Assembly: GCA_020060625.1 (NCBI GenBank)
Contig: JAGUZU010000100.1
Location: forward strand, 1-51,370
Origin: Anaerolineales bacterium
GTDB lineage: Bacteria > Chloroflexota > Anaerolineae > Anaerolineales > Villigracilaceae
Length of the DNA: 51,370 bases
Direction: 5' to 3'
Shown here: positions 8,013-16,248 of the stretch, piece after piece
Position numbering within the stretch: position 1 is the stretch's first letter
Layout: each line of letters begins with the position of its first letter
Translations under genes and position numbers: made by a program
The notes under the pieces: generated by a model
The model's input: the letters and a program-made list of their open reading frames with translations, nothing else
Told to the model about the DNA's origin: nothing
Database searches by the model: none

Positions 8013-8984
8013 CCGCGCCAGCACCTTCGCCATGTGGAAATACTCCATATTCACCCTGCGTTTGTTCGAAATCACATCCGCCAGCGGGATGAATTCCACG
8101 CCCTTGCCTTTGAGACCGGTCATCACGCCATGCGCGCCTTCCACCAGCGCCTCCACCGCCTTGACCCCCATGCGGGAAGCCAGCAAACGGTCATACGCCG
8201 TGGGCGATCCCCCGCGCTGGATGTGACCAAGGATCGTCATGCGCGTCTTGAAACCGACGTCCATCTCGTCAATCTTTTGCGCTAGGTCTGTGGTGCGGAT
8301 GCCCGATCCCTCCGCGTTGATCAGGATGGCATGAGTTTTGCCGCGCTGATACGCCTCCTCCACCGCTTTTGCAACTTCATCTACAGTGACCGGCGCTTCG
8401 GGGATCAAGACCATTTCCGCGCCGCAGACGATGCCCGCCATCACCGCCAGATAGCCGCTGTTGCGCCCCATTGTTTCGATCAAAAACGCGCGCTGGTGCG
8501 AGGACGCCGTATCGCGCAGTTTGTCCACCGCATCCATGATGGTGTTCATGGCGGTATCCGTGCCGACGGCGATGTTCGTGCCCCAGATGTCGTTATCGAT
8601 GCTGCCGGGAATGCCGATCACCTTCACGCCTTTTTGCGCGAGCGCGTACGCGCCGTTCATCGAACCTTCGCCGCCGATGACGATCAACGCATCCATGCCC
8701 GCCTCGTTCATCTTGCGGATCGCGTCGCGCTGACCAGTTGGCTCCAAAAAGCGCTTGCTGCGGCTGGTCAACAACACCGTCCCGCCGCGCTGTAGAATGC
8801 CGCCCACATCGCGCGCGCCCAACGGGCGGAATTCGCCATTGAGCAAACCTTCGAATCCGTGCATCACGCCAAGCACGTCCATGTTATTGGCAAGCGCCGT
8901 CCGCACCACCGCGCGGATCGCCGCATTCATGCCCGGCGCGTCGCCTCCGGATGTCAATACCCCTATTGTAAATTTCTCAGCCAT
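8010..8984 (-). CDS. pfkA: ATP-dependent 6-phosphofructokinase
   Basis: A 324-aa enzyme that phosphorylates fructose 6-phosphate to fructose 1,6-bisphosphate, the committed step of glycolysis. Motifs in order: GVLTSGGDAPGMNAAIR at the nucleotide site, GGEGS (Gly at the position that is Asp in PPi-dependent enzymes, so ATP is the likely donor), PGSIDNDI with the catalytic Asp, an ETMGRNSG substrate loop, and LGHIQRGGSP. The Thr of the usual PGTIDND is Ser here. An in-frame upstream extension was rejected because family homology begins at MAEKFTIGVL. RNase Z lies 37 nt upstream on the same strand. Confidence 0.95.
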   Translation of the reverse strand: MAEKFTIGVLTSGGDAPGMNAAIRAVVRTALANNMDVLGVMHGFEGLLNGEFRPLGARDVGGILQRGGTVLLTSRSKRFLEPTGQRDAIRKMNEAGMDALIVIGGEGSMNGAYALAQKGVKVIGIPGSIDNDIWGTNIAVGTDTAMNTIMDAVDKLRDTASSHQRAFLIETMGRNSGYLAVMAGIVCGAEMVLIPEAPVTVDEVAKAVEEAYQRGKTHAILINAEGSGIRTTDLAQKIDEMDVGFKTRMTILGHIQRGGSPTAYDRLLASRMGVKAVEALVEGAHGVMTGLKGKGVEFIPLADVISNKRRVNMEYFHMAKVLAR

Positions 8985-8995
8985 CGAGTCTGTAT

Positions 8996-9022
8996 GTAGA
9001 GCAAGTCTGAGACTTGCTCTAC
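8996..9022. repeat. Perfect 12-bp inverted repeat between rnz and pfkA
   Basis: GTAGAGCAAGTC and GACTTGCTCTAC are separated by TGA, and the repeat touches the RNase Z stop codon. It has no T-run, so it may be an mRNA stabiliser or a dispersed palindrome rather than a terminator. Confidence 0.65.
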
Positions 9023-9945
9023 TACCCTTTCTTGATCGTGAACGTATCGAAATCGCGCGCCACCACGGTGTTCGGAAAAACGGACTGCGCTTCAGCCAGC
9101 ACATCCTTGCCGCGATAGCGGCGCGAAATATGAGTGAGAATCAACTTCTTAACCCCCGCTTTAATCGCGAGTTCCGCAGCCATGCGCGCAGTGAGATGCG
9201 AGAACTGCTTCGCCATATCCGCTTCTTCATCCAAATACGTGGCTTCGATCACCACCGCATCCGCATCCTTGCAGATTTCGACCAGGTTGTTGATCTTGCC
9301 GGTATCCCCCACCACGACGAGTTTACTGCCCTTTTGCCAGTCGCCCAGCACATCGTCCGGCGTGACGCGCTTGCCGCCGGCGTCTGGCAGTGTGACCTCG
9401 CGTCCCTCCACCAGTTCGCGCCGTTCGGGTCCGAACGGCACGCCAAGCGCGTCCGCCTTTTCCGAAAGGAATGGACGCCGCGCCTTCTCCTCGAAAACAT
9501 AACCAAGGCTGTCCGGTCCGCGATGCGAAACCGGGAACGCTGTCACCGTGAAATCCTCCGCCTCGAACACGACCCCGGGCTTGATCTCCACCAGACGCAG
9601 CGGCATCGGCGGCTGTTTCCCGCGCAGGACGACGTCATAAAGAAGCGTGCGCACGCGCTCCAATGCGCCGCGACTCCCAAAAACCTCGAACTCTTCGATT
9701 GCCTCCCAACGCAAAAACGTGGAAAGCAGACCGCCCAACCCGAGGATATGATCGAGATGCCCATGCGTGAGCAGGACGCGCGTCAGGCGTTTGAAGCCCT
9801 TGCCCGATTGCAGGATCTGCCGCTGCGTTCCCTCGCCGCAGTCCACCAGAAAACGATGCTCGTTGTGGGAGATGATCTGACCCGAAAGCCCGCGCTGAAT
9901 GGAAGGCGCGGAAGCGGATGTGCCAAGAAAAAGAATTTCGAACAA
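9022..9945 (-). CDS. rnz: Ribonuclease Z
   Basis: A 307-aa metallo-beta-lactamase-fold endonuclease that matures tRNA 3' ends. It starts FEILFLGTSAS, contains LVDCGEGTQRQ and the zinc motif THGHLDHILG, and carries further ligands in VSHRG, GDTG and the late LTHISRRY segment. The length matches the short RNase Z form. The first Met directly precedes the first beta strand, so the start is secure. It is followed by pfkA on the same strand. Confidence 0.93.
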   Translation of the reverse strand: MFEILFLGTSASAPSIQRGLSGQIISHNEHRFLVDCGEGTQRQILQSGKGFKRLTRVLLTHGHLDHILGLGGLLSTFLRWEAIEEFEVFGSRGALERVRTLLYDVVLRGKQPPMPLRLVEIKPGVVFEAEDFTVTAFPVSHRGPDSLGYVFEEKARRPFLSEKADALGVPFGPERRELVEGREVTLPDAGGKRVTPDDVLGDWQKGSKLVVVGDTGKINNLVEICKDADAVVIEATYLDEEADMAKQFSHLTARMAAELAIKAGVKKLILTHISRRYRGKDVLAEAQSVFPNTVVARDFDTFTIKKG

Positions 9946-10045
9946 TATTGTGTCCTTACAATGGATGATCGCACAGAAGGGAATTCTGACGAGAATTTTT
10001 ATGAAAGCCCTGCAATTGTACCTTAAAAGGAAAACAGACCATTTG

Positions 10046-10054
10046 TGCTATAAT
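10046..10054 (+). promoter_or_regulatory. Extended -10 promoter of ftsK
   Basis: TGCTATAAT fits an extended -10 element (TG-N-TATAAT) 15 nt before the ftsK start codon, which would give a very short 5' leader. No convincing -35 box is present. Confidence 0.5.
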
Positions 10055-10068
10055 GACCGCCAACTGTA

Positions 10069-12363
10069 ATGCCTCTTCTCAAACCCTCGTCCCCTTCAAA
10101 AAAGAACACCAAGTCGTCGGGCAAAACCGTTGCGCCTAAAAAGGCAAAGTCCGCCTCCAAACACAAGGCGCATCCAACTCCGCCGCCCGCCGAACCCGGC
10201 TTGTGGGAGCGCCTCTCCGAAGAACGCAAACTGGATGTTATCGGAATCGTCCTTTCATTTTCGGGCATCATCATTCTTTTGGGGCTGGTCTCCGCGAACC
10301 GCTCCGCGTTTATTGGCGGCATCATCTTCTTCCTTTCGCAAATCTTTGGCTGGGGAATTTACGTCCTGCCGCTGGGCTTGCTCGTCTTCGGTCTCTGGCT
10401 CGTCTTCCGCAAGATCGAACGCATCCCCCCGCTTTCGCTCGAACGCGGAATCGGCAGCATTGTCCTCTTTCTCTGGCTTCTCACCGTTTTGCATACCTTC
10501 GTCGCCACCGCCGAAACCGCCGAAGCCGTCGCGCTCACCGGCGTGGGCGGCGGCGCGCTTGGCGGATTGTTCCAGCGTTTTCTTTGGAGCGCGCTCGGTT
10601 CCAGCGGCGCATTCATTGCGCTTGCGGCATGGCTCATCATCGGCATCGCCGTTATGCTGGACAAACCCGTGACGGAACTTTTCTTCTGGCTCCAGCCGTT
10701 GGCTGACAAATTGCGGCAGATGCTCAACCGTCCGCTTGCGCCTCAAACCCCGCCGACAACTGATTCAGCAGCCCAAAACGGATTCACGCCGATTGATTCC
10801 GCCGCCATGCCATCCCTGCAAACGGACGCAATTCCCGTCCAGCCTGTGCAGACGCGCAGCGGCGCGGCCGTCATCGAATGGAAACTGCCGGAGATCGGCG
10901 ACATCCTCGATTCGGGTAACGCCCCTTCGACGAATGAAGAGTTCGTCCAACAGCGCGCGCGGTTAATCGAAGAGACGCTCGCCTCCTTTGGCGCGCCAGC
11001 GCAGGTGGTGGCGATCAGCCGCGGACCGACGATCACGCAATTTGGGGTGGAGCCGCTTTTCGTCGAGACCCGAGGCGGCGTGCGGACGAGAGTCCGCGTG
11101 GGCAAGATCGCATCCCTCGCCGACGACCTTGCGCTCGCGCTCGCCGCGCCGCGCATCCGCATCCAGGCGCCCGTGCCGGGTCATAGTTATGTCGGCATCG
11201 AAGTGCCGAATGAAGAGATGACGATGGTGGCGCTGCGCGATATTTTGGAAAGCGAGATTTTCAAAAACACCAAAAAGCCCCTGAGTTTCGGTTTGGGGCG
11301 CGACGTGGCGGGTCACCCCACGATTGCCAGCATAGATAACATGCCGCACATGCTGATCGCAGGCACAACCGGTTCGGGTAAATCGGTTTGTGTGAATTCG
11401 ATCCTCACCTGCATGCTGCTGTACAACACGCCCGATGATCTGCGGCTTGTGCTGGTGGACCCAAAGCGCGTGGAGTTGACCGGTTACAACGGCGTGCCGC
11501 ATTTGCTCGGACCCGTCGTTGTGGAAATGGATCGCGTCATCGGCGCGCTGCAGTGGATGACGCGCGAAATGGACAAGCGTTATCACATGTTTGCGCAGGC
11601 GGGCTCGCGCAATATTACCGACTACAATGCCAAGATGAAATTACAGGGAGGAAAGAAACTGCCGTACCTCGTGGTTGTCATTGACGAATTGGCGGATTTG
11701 ATGATGATCGCGCCGGATGAAACAGAACGGACCATCACGCGCCTCGCCCAACTGGCGCGCGCGACGGGCATTCACATGATCCTTGCCACCCAGCGCCCGT
11801 CTGTAGATGTAGTGACGGGTCTCATCAAAGCCAACTTCCCGGCGCGTATTGCGTTCGCTGTGGCGTCCAACACCGACAGCCGCGTCATCCTCGACCAGCC
11901 TGGCGCGGAACGTCTGCTCGGGCGCGGCGACATGCTTTATCAGGCGCCTGATGCGCCCGCGCCCGTCCGCTTGCAGGGCGTGTTTGTTTCAGATCACGAG
12001 ATTCAGAAACTGGTGGAGTACTGGCGCGACCAGACAGGCGGCGCAAGTCCGTATGCCGTTGCCGGAATGCCCGCGGATACCATTCCCGAAAATGTGCCGC
12101 TCAAGCAGACGCCGTTGTGGGAGGAGACGCCGAAAGTGGAGGGCGATCCATTGTTCGAGGACGCCGTGGCGATCATCCGCAAGGAGGGCAAAGCGTCTGT
12201 TTCCATGCTGCAACGGCGTTTGCGCATCGGTTATACCCGCGCCTCACGCATCGTGGATATGATGGAGGACAGGAAGATCGTCGGTCCGCCGGAGGGCGGC
12301 ACGCAAATGAGACAGGTGCTGGATTATGGAAACGTCACGCCGCCGAATGAAGATGAAACTTAA
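10069..12363 (+). CDS. ftsK: DNA translocase FtsK/SpoIIIE
   Basis: A 764-aa septal DNA pump that moves chromosome ends through the closing division septum. There are four membrane segments between about residues 60 and 205, a Pro/Gln-rich linker, and then the RecA-type motor with Walker A AGTTGSGKS (about 431-439) and Walker B VVVIDELADLM. A C-terminal gamma winged helix (about 695-750, RIGYTRASRIVDMM) reads DNA polarity. The N-terminus is short for the family but complete. The start has only a weak ribosome-binding site and a near-leaderless promoter. A perfect hairpin follows the stop. Confidence 0.95.
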   Translation: MPLLKPSSPSKKNTKSSGKTVAPKKAKSASKHKAHPTPPPAEPGLWERLSEERKLDVIGIVLSFSGIIILLGLVSANRSAFIGGIIFFLSQIFGWGIYVLPLGLLVFGLWLVFRKIERIPPLSLERGIGSIVLFLWLLTVLHTFVATAETAEAVALTGVGGGALGGLFQRFLWSALGSSGAFIALAAWLIIGIAVMLDKPVTELFFWLQPLADKLRQMLNRPLAPQTPPTTDSAAQNGFTPIDSAAMPSLQTDAIPVQPVQTRSGAAVIEWKLPEIGDILDSGNAPSTNEEFVQQRARLIEETLASFGAPAQVVAISRGPTITQFGVEPLFVETRGGVRTRVRVGKIASLADDLALALAAPRIRIQAPVPGHSYVGIEVPNEEMTMVALRDILESEIFKNTKKPLSFGLGRDVAGHPTIASIDNMPHMLIAGTTGSGKSVCVNSILTCMLLYNTPDDLRLVLVDPKRVELTGYNGVPHLLGPVVVEMDRVIGALQWMTREMDKRYHMFAQAGSRNITDYNAKMKLQGGKKLPYLVVVIDELADLMMIAPDETERTITRLAQLARATGIHMILATQRPSVDVVTGLIKANFPARIAFAVASNTDSRVILDQPGAERLLGRGDMLYQAPDAPAPVRLQGVFVSDHEIQKLVEYWRDQTGGASPYAVAGMPADTIPENVPLKQTPLWEETPKVEGDPLFEDAVAIIRKEGKASVSMLQRRLRIGYTRASRIVDMMEDRKIVGPPEGGTQMRQVLDYGNVTPPNEDET

Positions 12364-12396
12364 CGAAAGGACTGCTTTTCAGCAGTCCTTTCGTTA
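12361..12396. terminator. Bidirectional terminator between ftsK and the LLM oxidoreductase
   Basis: A perfect 15-bp stem (from TAACGAAAGGACTGC) around the loop TTTTCA includes the ftsK stop codon. It lies between convergent genes and can serve both. Confidence 0.85.
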
Positions 12397-12450
12397 TCTG
12401 CAACGCTGTTCGATTATCCAGATGTTTTCCCAAAAATCAGGATAAGGTTT

Positions 12451-13452
12451 TTAGAACGCTTTCGCCAAATTCCGCCACCACTCATCCTTTTCGCCGGGGA
12501 CAAAAGGCGTGTACAGCGTCAGTCTGTCCGCGATGCCGTCGTAACGTTTCTTCAGGTCGGATGCGAGGTTCTCCTGCGTGGTCATCAGACAAAACTCCGC
12601 CAGCATCTCATCCGTGATGAGCATGGGCATCTCCGCCCACTCGCCTTTGGAAGCAAAGCCCGAAAGTCTTTCGGCGGTCTCGCCCCAGCCATGCAAGTCC
12701 ATCACAGGTTTGTACGAAGGGGTCGAAGCGTAAAACGCAACCTGCATCCGCGCGAAGGCTTCTTCTTCAGGCGAAGTCGCAACAAAGGGAGTCATCGAAA
12801 CCGTGATGTCGCTTCGTTTGCGTCCGCTTTTTTGCAAGCCTTCCGCGATGGCGGGCAGAATCACGTCGTTCATATAACGCGGACTGTTGAACGGGTGCGC
12901 GTGGAATCCCTCACACAGTTCGCCTGCGAGTTTGGCAAGCCCCGTGTTCACGCCTGCAACGTAGATGGGAATAAGACCCTCACCCACAGGCAGGGGGGAC
13001 GGTTGGAAAAACGGCGACATCAACGTCACTTTGTAATATTCTCCGCGGAAGTTCAACTTCGCGCCGTTTTGCCACGAATCCCACAAAGCGCGAATGACCT
13101 GAATCTGCTCGCGGAGTTTCCCGGTCACAGACTGGGGCCATGGCATCCCGAACCGCCTCTCGATATGCGCCTTAACCTGCGTGCCAAGCCCCAAAATGAA
13201 TCTACCCCCAGACTGCGCTGCCAAGTCCCATGCGGTGTAGGCGAGGTTGGCAGGCGAGCGCGCAAACGACACAGCTATTGCGGTTCCCATTTCCATTTTT
13301 GATGTGTGTTCCGCGATCAACGCGCAGGGCAAAAATGGATCGTGTTGGGTTTCCTGAGTCCACAAGGCGGCGAAGCCGATTTCTTCGGCGGCTTTCGCAA
13401 TCGCAGGGACATCCTTTAGCGGAACAGGGGGGAGGGCGGCATCGAGTTTCAT
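12451..13452 (-). CDS. LLM-class (luciferase-like) flavin/F420-dependent oxidoreductase
   Basis: A 333-aa TIM-barrel protein of the bacterial luciferase-like superfamily, TIGR03617-like by overall layout. Visible signatures are AAEEIGFAALWTQE near the start, GTAIAVSFARSP, and GRFILGLGTQVKAH, a cofactor-loop pattern of F420 enzymes. The F420 assignment and the substrate are inferences; FMN use is also possible. The start is placed at MKLDAALPP because the longer frame would read through a non-coding repeat tract. It is monocistronic and convergent with ftsK. Confidence 0.85.
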   Translation of the reverse strand: MKLDAALPPVPLKDVPAIAKAAEEIGFAALWTQETQHDPFLPCALIAEHTSKMEMGTAIAVSFARSPANLAYTAWDLAAQSGGRFILGLGTQVKAHIERRFGMPWPQSVTGKLREQIQVIRALWDSWQNGAKLNFRGEYYKVTLMSPFFQPSPLPVGEGLIPIYVAGVNTGLAKLAGELCEGFHAHPFNSPRYMNDVILPAIAEGLQKSGRKRSDITVSMTPFVATSPEEEAFARMQVAFYASTPSYKPVMDLHGWGETAERLSGFASKGEWAEMPMLITDEMLAEFCLMTTQENLASDLKKRYDGIADRLTLYTPFVPGEKDEWWRNLAKAF

Positions 13453-13453
13453 G

Positions 13454-13632
13454 AGGTAAGTATACAAGGTGATAAGGGAATAGTGAATAGTGAATAGGAA
13501 TAGGGAATAGGAAAACTTCTCTGCCGTGCATTTGAGAATTGGGACGCAGATGAACGCAGATAAATTCATTAAAAATCAGCGCAATCAGCGTTTGTCAGCG
13601 TCCCACGTGGGTTTTGTACGGTAGAGAGAGGA
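13454..13632. repeat. Intergenic low-complexity tract (GAATAGTGAATAGG units)
   Basis: Short GAATAG/GGAATAG repeats and a segment of general intergenic sequence (GCGTTTGTCAGCGTCC) occupy the gap between the LLM gene and the element. No gene is seen here. Confidence 0.5.
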
Positions 13633-13685
13633 AAACAAAAAAACCCTCCGATACAGGAGGGCTTGTGAGCGCGGAGAGATTCGAA
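13633..13685 (-). other. Extra tRNA-Lys 3'-tail fragment with terminator (old att remnant)
   Basis: It duplicates about 53 nt of the sequence at 13713-13765: an A-run, a CCCTCC-GATACA-GGAGGG hairpin and the first 20-odd bases of the tRNA-Lys 3' end, ending at TTCGAA. After that the two copies diverge. It may be left from an earlier integration or an unequal exchange at the same tRNA. Confidence 0.6.
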
Positions 13686-13723
13686 TACATCCCCCCTGTG
13701 GGGACACGCAACCAAACAAAAAA

Positions 13724-13741
13724 CCCTCCGATACAGGAGGG
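13724..13741 (-). terminator. Terminator of the tRNA-Lys transcript, now separated by the prophage
   Basis: On the minus strand CCCTCC-TGTATC-GGAGGG is followed by a T-run. Before integration it would have lain just downstream of tRNA-Lys; a second copy lies at 13644-13661. Confidence 0.7.
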
Positions 13742-13744
13742 CTT

Positions 13745-13787
13745 GTGAGCGCGGAGAGATTCGAACTCTCAACCAACGGCTTAAAAG
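13745..13787. other. attL, 43-bp direct repeat of the tRNA-Lys 3' end
   Basis: Bases 13745-13787 are identical to 24554-24596. They cover the discriminator, acceptor 3' strand, T arm and anticodon arm up to the anticodon loop of tRNA-Lys. This is the classical pattern for tyrosine-integrase insertion into a tRNA gene. The element body is 10,809 bp from repeat to repeat. Confidence 0.92.
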
Positions 13788-13814
13788 TTTTCAAGTTAAG
13801 AAAAGGAGATTTTT

Positions 13815-14093
13815 ATGTCTTGTATTAATTACGTTCCTGTATTGTGTAATGATTGTTTGCGACTATTTTTAGTTGATTATGATAAATATGTTGCGAATGG
13901 TTGTTCTCTTCCTTGTGTGTGTGGTAGCAATGAGATTTGTCATTGTGGTGATTGTATGGATATTGTTGATAAGTTAATTTCTTGGAATCAAAATGGATGT
14001 CCTGGCGCGTTTTATTATGGGCTTCAAAATCCGATTGCTTATTGGCGTCCTTTTGATGGTTGTGTTAAGTACGATGAGGATTTGCCTGTTTAG
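13815..14093 (+). CDS. Cys-rich small protein of the prophage, unknown
   Basis: A 92-aa protein with twelve cysteines, including LCNDC, CVCG and CHCGDC clusters in the first 60 residues, suggesting one or two zinc sites or a metal-binding knuckle. AAAAGGAG lies 6 nt before the ATG. It is convergent with the integrase and overlaps its 3' end by 4 bp on the other strand. The codons are T-ending, like the rest of the element. No family was recognised; a small DNA-binding or anti-host protein is conceivable but not supported. Confidence 0.65.
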   Translation: MSCINYVPVLCNDCLRLFLVDYDKYVANGCSLPCVCGSNEICHCGDCMDIVDKLISWNQNGCPGAFYYGLQNPIAYWRPFDGCVKYDEDLPV

Positions 14094-15022
14094 GGCGGTT
14101 TGTAATATTTATCAAATGCCTGGTGCAGCTCATCGATGGCAAAGGTCCCATAAAAATCAGCGGTGACAGTGATTGATTTATGTCCTGCAAGTTGTGATAC
14201 TTGCGGGAGTGGCATTCCGTCCTGGATACGTTTCCTGCACCAACGATGGCGCCATTGATGTGGGCTGCATGGTTCGCTGATTTTTAATTTTTCCCGATAT
14301 CGATCTAAGATTTCTGATATTCCTGCTGTTGATAGCGGTGTGCCTTTTGCGGTCGTGAATACATGATCTGATTGATGGTTGCGGACCTGTAGCCAGTGAA
14401 CCAGGGCGCGGTGTGCTTCCGGACTCATTACTACGGTCCTGTCGATATCGCCTTTCTCATGGATGATTGCTCTCCTGCATAATGGTTCTGGTTGATCCAA
14501 AAATAAATTACTGATCCGCAGATCTGCAATTCCTCCCCTCCTGGCATTTGTGCTTTCCAAAAAATTGATTAAGGCGTAGTCTCTCGCGTTTTGTCTGGCT
14601 GCGTTAATGATCTGTTTTGCGTTGTGGTCGCTGATTCCCTTCCTGGCACGTTTTGGTAGTTTTGGAAGTCGCAGTTCCTGCGCGAGATTGATCGGCAAAA
14701 TATTTCGACGGTGTAGGAACTTAAAGAATTTTTTTACAGCTCGAATGTATCCATGTTTTGTATCGGGTGCGATTGATGATCTTTCTAGCTTTTCATACCA
14801 GGCAAATAAATCAAGCTCGATCACAGTGTTGATCGTTCGGCTCGATCCTCCCATTTGATTTGCAAAATTAAATAACTTATCTCTGTACCAGGTCTTTGTT
14901 TTTGTGGACCTGCCTACTGTCTCTATTTGCAAAAAAGTTTCAATCGCCATTGCAAAGTTGATCGTGTCGGTGGTGGTGATTGTTTGCTGAATCATATTTT
15001 CCCTAGGAGGTGTGACGGGCAT
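14090..15022 (-). CDS. Tyrosine recombinase / integrase
   Basis: A 310-aa site-specific recombinase that would insert and excise the element at tRNA-Lys. The N-terminal SAM-like core-binding domain covers about residues 24-110, and the catalytic domain the rest. Catalytic residues are visible: Arg161/162 (NARRGG), Lys190, His255 and Arg258 (HQWRHRW), His281 (AGHKSI) and the nucleophile Tyr291 (DFYGTF). It lies 300 bp from attL, pointing towards it. The start at the first Met has a GGGGG stretch 9 nt upstream; Met10 is an alternative. It is divergent from the gene at 15130. Confidence 0.93.
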   Translation of the reverse strand: MPVTPPRENMIQQTITTTDTINFAMAIETFLQIETVGRSTKTKTWYRDKLFNFANQMGGSSRTINTVIELDLFAWYEKLERSSIAPDTKHGYIRAVKKFFKFLHRRNILPINLAQELRLPKLPKRARKGISDHNAKQIINAARQNARDYALINFLESTNARRGGIADLRISNLFLDQPEPLCRRAIIHEKGDIDRTVVMSPEAHRALVHWLQVRNHQSDHVFTTAKGTPLSTAGISEILDRYREKLKISEPCSPHQWRHRWCRKRIQDGMPLPQVSQLAGHKSITVTADFYGTFAIDELHQAFDKYYKPP

Positions 15023-15049
15023 AGAACAAATGCCCCCGTAAATAGTACA

Positions 15050-15083
15050 CCCGATGATGGAGGAGTTTCCAAATCAACCATCA
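15050..15083. promoter_or_regulatory. Inverted repeat in the int / early-gene divergent region
   Basis: CGATGATGG and CCATCATCG form a perfect 9-bp inverted repeat with a 17-nt spacer, lying between the divergent integrase and the 77-aa gene. It could be an operator or a leader hairpin; no regulator is identified. Confidence 0.4.
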
Positions 15084-15129
15084 TCGAGTGACCGTTCATA
15101 TTCTATCAAATTTCAAAAAGGAGTTTCCT

Positions 15130-15363
15130 ATGTCTTTAAATTTGTTCGCTTTGGTTTTTGGATCTAAGGATCCTTTTCAGCCTGATGATCTTGTTCGTTT
15201 GCGTCAGGAGCTGCGAGGTGATGCTTCCGATGATCAAGTAACTGTTTCTATTGATTCGGTTCTCGCTGATCGTCATGGGATTGATCTTGATGTAAATGGA
15301 TTTCCAGAGGCTGAATCTCTCGAAGCTTGGCATCGTAAGCACAATCCGCATCTGTTTGAGTAA
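15130..15363 (+). CDS. Small acidic prophage protein, unknown
   Basis: A 77-aa protein with the start fixed by AAGGAGTTTCC just upstream; the same leader (TTTCAAAAAGGAGTTTCC) is repeated before the next gene at 15424. The sequence is acidic and rich in Asp/Glu (QPDDLVRLRQELRGDASDDQ), without Cys or membrane segments, and is probably a small alpha/beta fold. It is the first gene of the rightward accessory/replication run. No family was recognised. Confidence 0.65.
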   Translation: MSLNLFALVFGSKDPFQPDDLVRLRQELRGDASDDQVTVSIDSVLADRHGIDLDVNGFPEAESLEAWHRKHNPHLFE

Positions 15364-15372
15364 ATCAATTAT

Positions 15373-15400
15373 GACCAGGTTGGTAAGGTCCAGTCTGGTC
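15373..15400 (+). promoter_or_regulatory. Short inverted repeat before the 274-aa membrane protein
   Basis: GACCAG...CTGGTC arms lie between the genes at 15130 and 15424. They may form a weak hairpin in the mRNA, of uncertain role. Confidence 0.3.
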
Positions 15401-15423
15401 AATTTCAAAAAAGGAGTTTCCCC

Positions 15424-16248
15424 ATGAATGTTTTTGATAGGGTTGTACGTTTCATGGATCATACGGAAGTTTCGTTTGTTACGTTGTTGGCAAAGATTAT
15501 TCCGTTGTTGGTCCCGATCATTCCCGCGTATGTTGGATATAGTCACGTCACCGATCAGTCTACTGGTTTGGGATTCGAGTCTTGGGCGGGATGGGTTTAT
15601 GGTGGCGTCATCGAAGGGCTTGGATACGCGGCGATTTACAAGGCTGTACAGTTTTGGGAGCATAACCGCAAGTACACGGCGGAGAAAAATCAAGCTCCGC
15701 TATTTGCTGCAGTGGCGATCTATCTGGTGTACCTGGTCGTTACGTTGACCGTGAATGTCGTCTTGGATTACAAGGCAGGCTTGGAATTTTATAAGGTCAT
15801 TGCGCTTGGTTTGATTTCCCTTCTTTCTGTCCCTGCTGGTTTGCTCATGTCTATTTCTGCTGTTCATACTGAACGAACAACTGAACGCGAGCGAACGAAC
15901 GAACGTGCGCGTGTCGAACGTAATCAGCGAAGGAACGAACAGGCGAACGAACAGCGAACGGATTTACGAGCGAACGAACAGCGAACGAACGAACGACCAC
16001 GGAAGGTGCGTCGAACGAACGAACAAGTGTTACAGCCAACGAACGAACAGCGAACGAACAGATCGTTTGGTTTTTCGCCGAATGAACAACGAACGAACGA
16101 TGATAGCAAACAGGCGCGATTGTTTGATCATATCCAGCAGCTGCAATTGAACGGAATGCCTGTACCTGGTCCGTCTCAACTCTCGCGTGATTTGCGAATG
16201 AGCAAGTCATACATCAGTGAACGATTGAATGAATGGAGGACAGAATGA
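15424..16248 (+). CDS. Four-TM protein with NERT repeats and C-terminal helix-turn-helix
   Basis: A 274-aa protein with an unusual layout. Four membrane helices lie between about residues 18 and 145. They are followed by a highly charged Asn-Glu-Arg-Thr repeat region (about 148-230, units such as NERTNE and NEQRTNE). A C-terminal helix-turn-helix (about 245-272, PSQLSRDLRMSKSYISERL) ends the protein. This would place a DNA-binding domain on the cytoplasmic face of the membrane via a long basic tether. The repeat region is encoded by direct repeats of GCGAACGAACAGCGAAC form. Start by AAGGAG upstream; its stop overlaps the next start (ATGA). No characterised homologue was recognised. Confidence 0.75.
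   Translation: MNVFDRVVRFMDHTEVSFVTLLAKIIPLLVPIIPAYVGYSHVTDQSTGLGFESWAGWVYGGVIEGLGYAAIYKAVQFWEHNRKYTAEKNQAPLFAAVAIYLVYLVVTLTVNVVLDYKAGLEFYKVIALGLISLLSVPAGLLMSISAVHTERTTERERTNERARVERNQRRNEQANEQRTDLRANEQRTNERPRKVRRTNEQVLQPTNEQRTNRSFGFSPNEQRTNDDSKQARLFDHIQQLQLNGMPVPGPSQLSRDLRMSKSYISERLNEWRTE
15876..16105 (+). repeat. Iteron-like CGAACGAA direct repeats inside a coding sequence
   Basis: Many CGAACGAA units occur here, with a longer GCGAACGAACAGCGAAC motif seen at least three times. They encode the NERTNE segments of the overlapping protein. The DNA-level regularity resembles origin iterons. Confidence 0.7.

Noticed and set aside
9000-9104. A longer N-terminus for 6-phosphofructokinase
   Set aside because: The upstream frame is antisense to the RNase Z end and lacks homology; the family starts at MAEKFTIGVL.
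13633-13765. CRISPR-like direct repeats near attL
   Set aside because: Only two units are present and they match a tRNA tail and its terminator; there is no regular spacer array and no cas gene.
13745-13787. A second tRNA-Lys gene at the left end of the element
   Set aside because: Only the 3' half of the gene up to the anticodon loop is present; the acceptor 5' strand and D arm are missing, so it is an att copy, not a functional tRNA.
15924-16210. Open frames on the minus strand across the NERT repeats
   Set aside because: They are mirror frames created by the repeat sequence; the plus-strand frame has a ribosome-binding site, membrane helices and overlapping neighbours.
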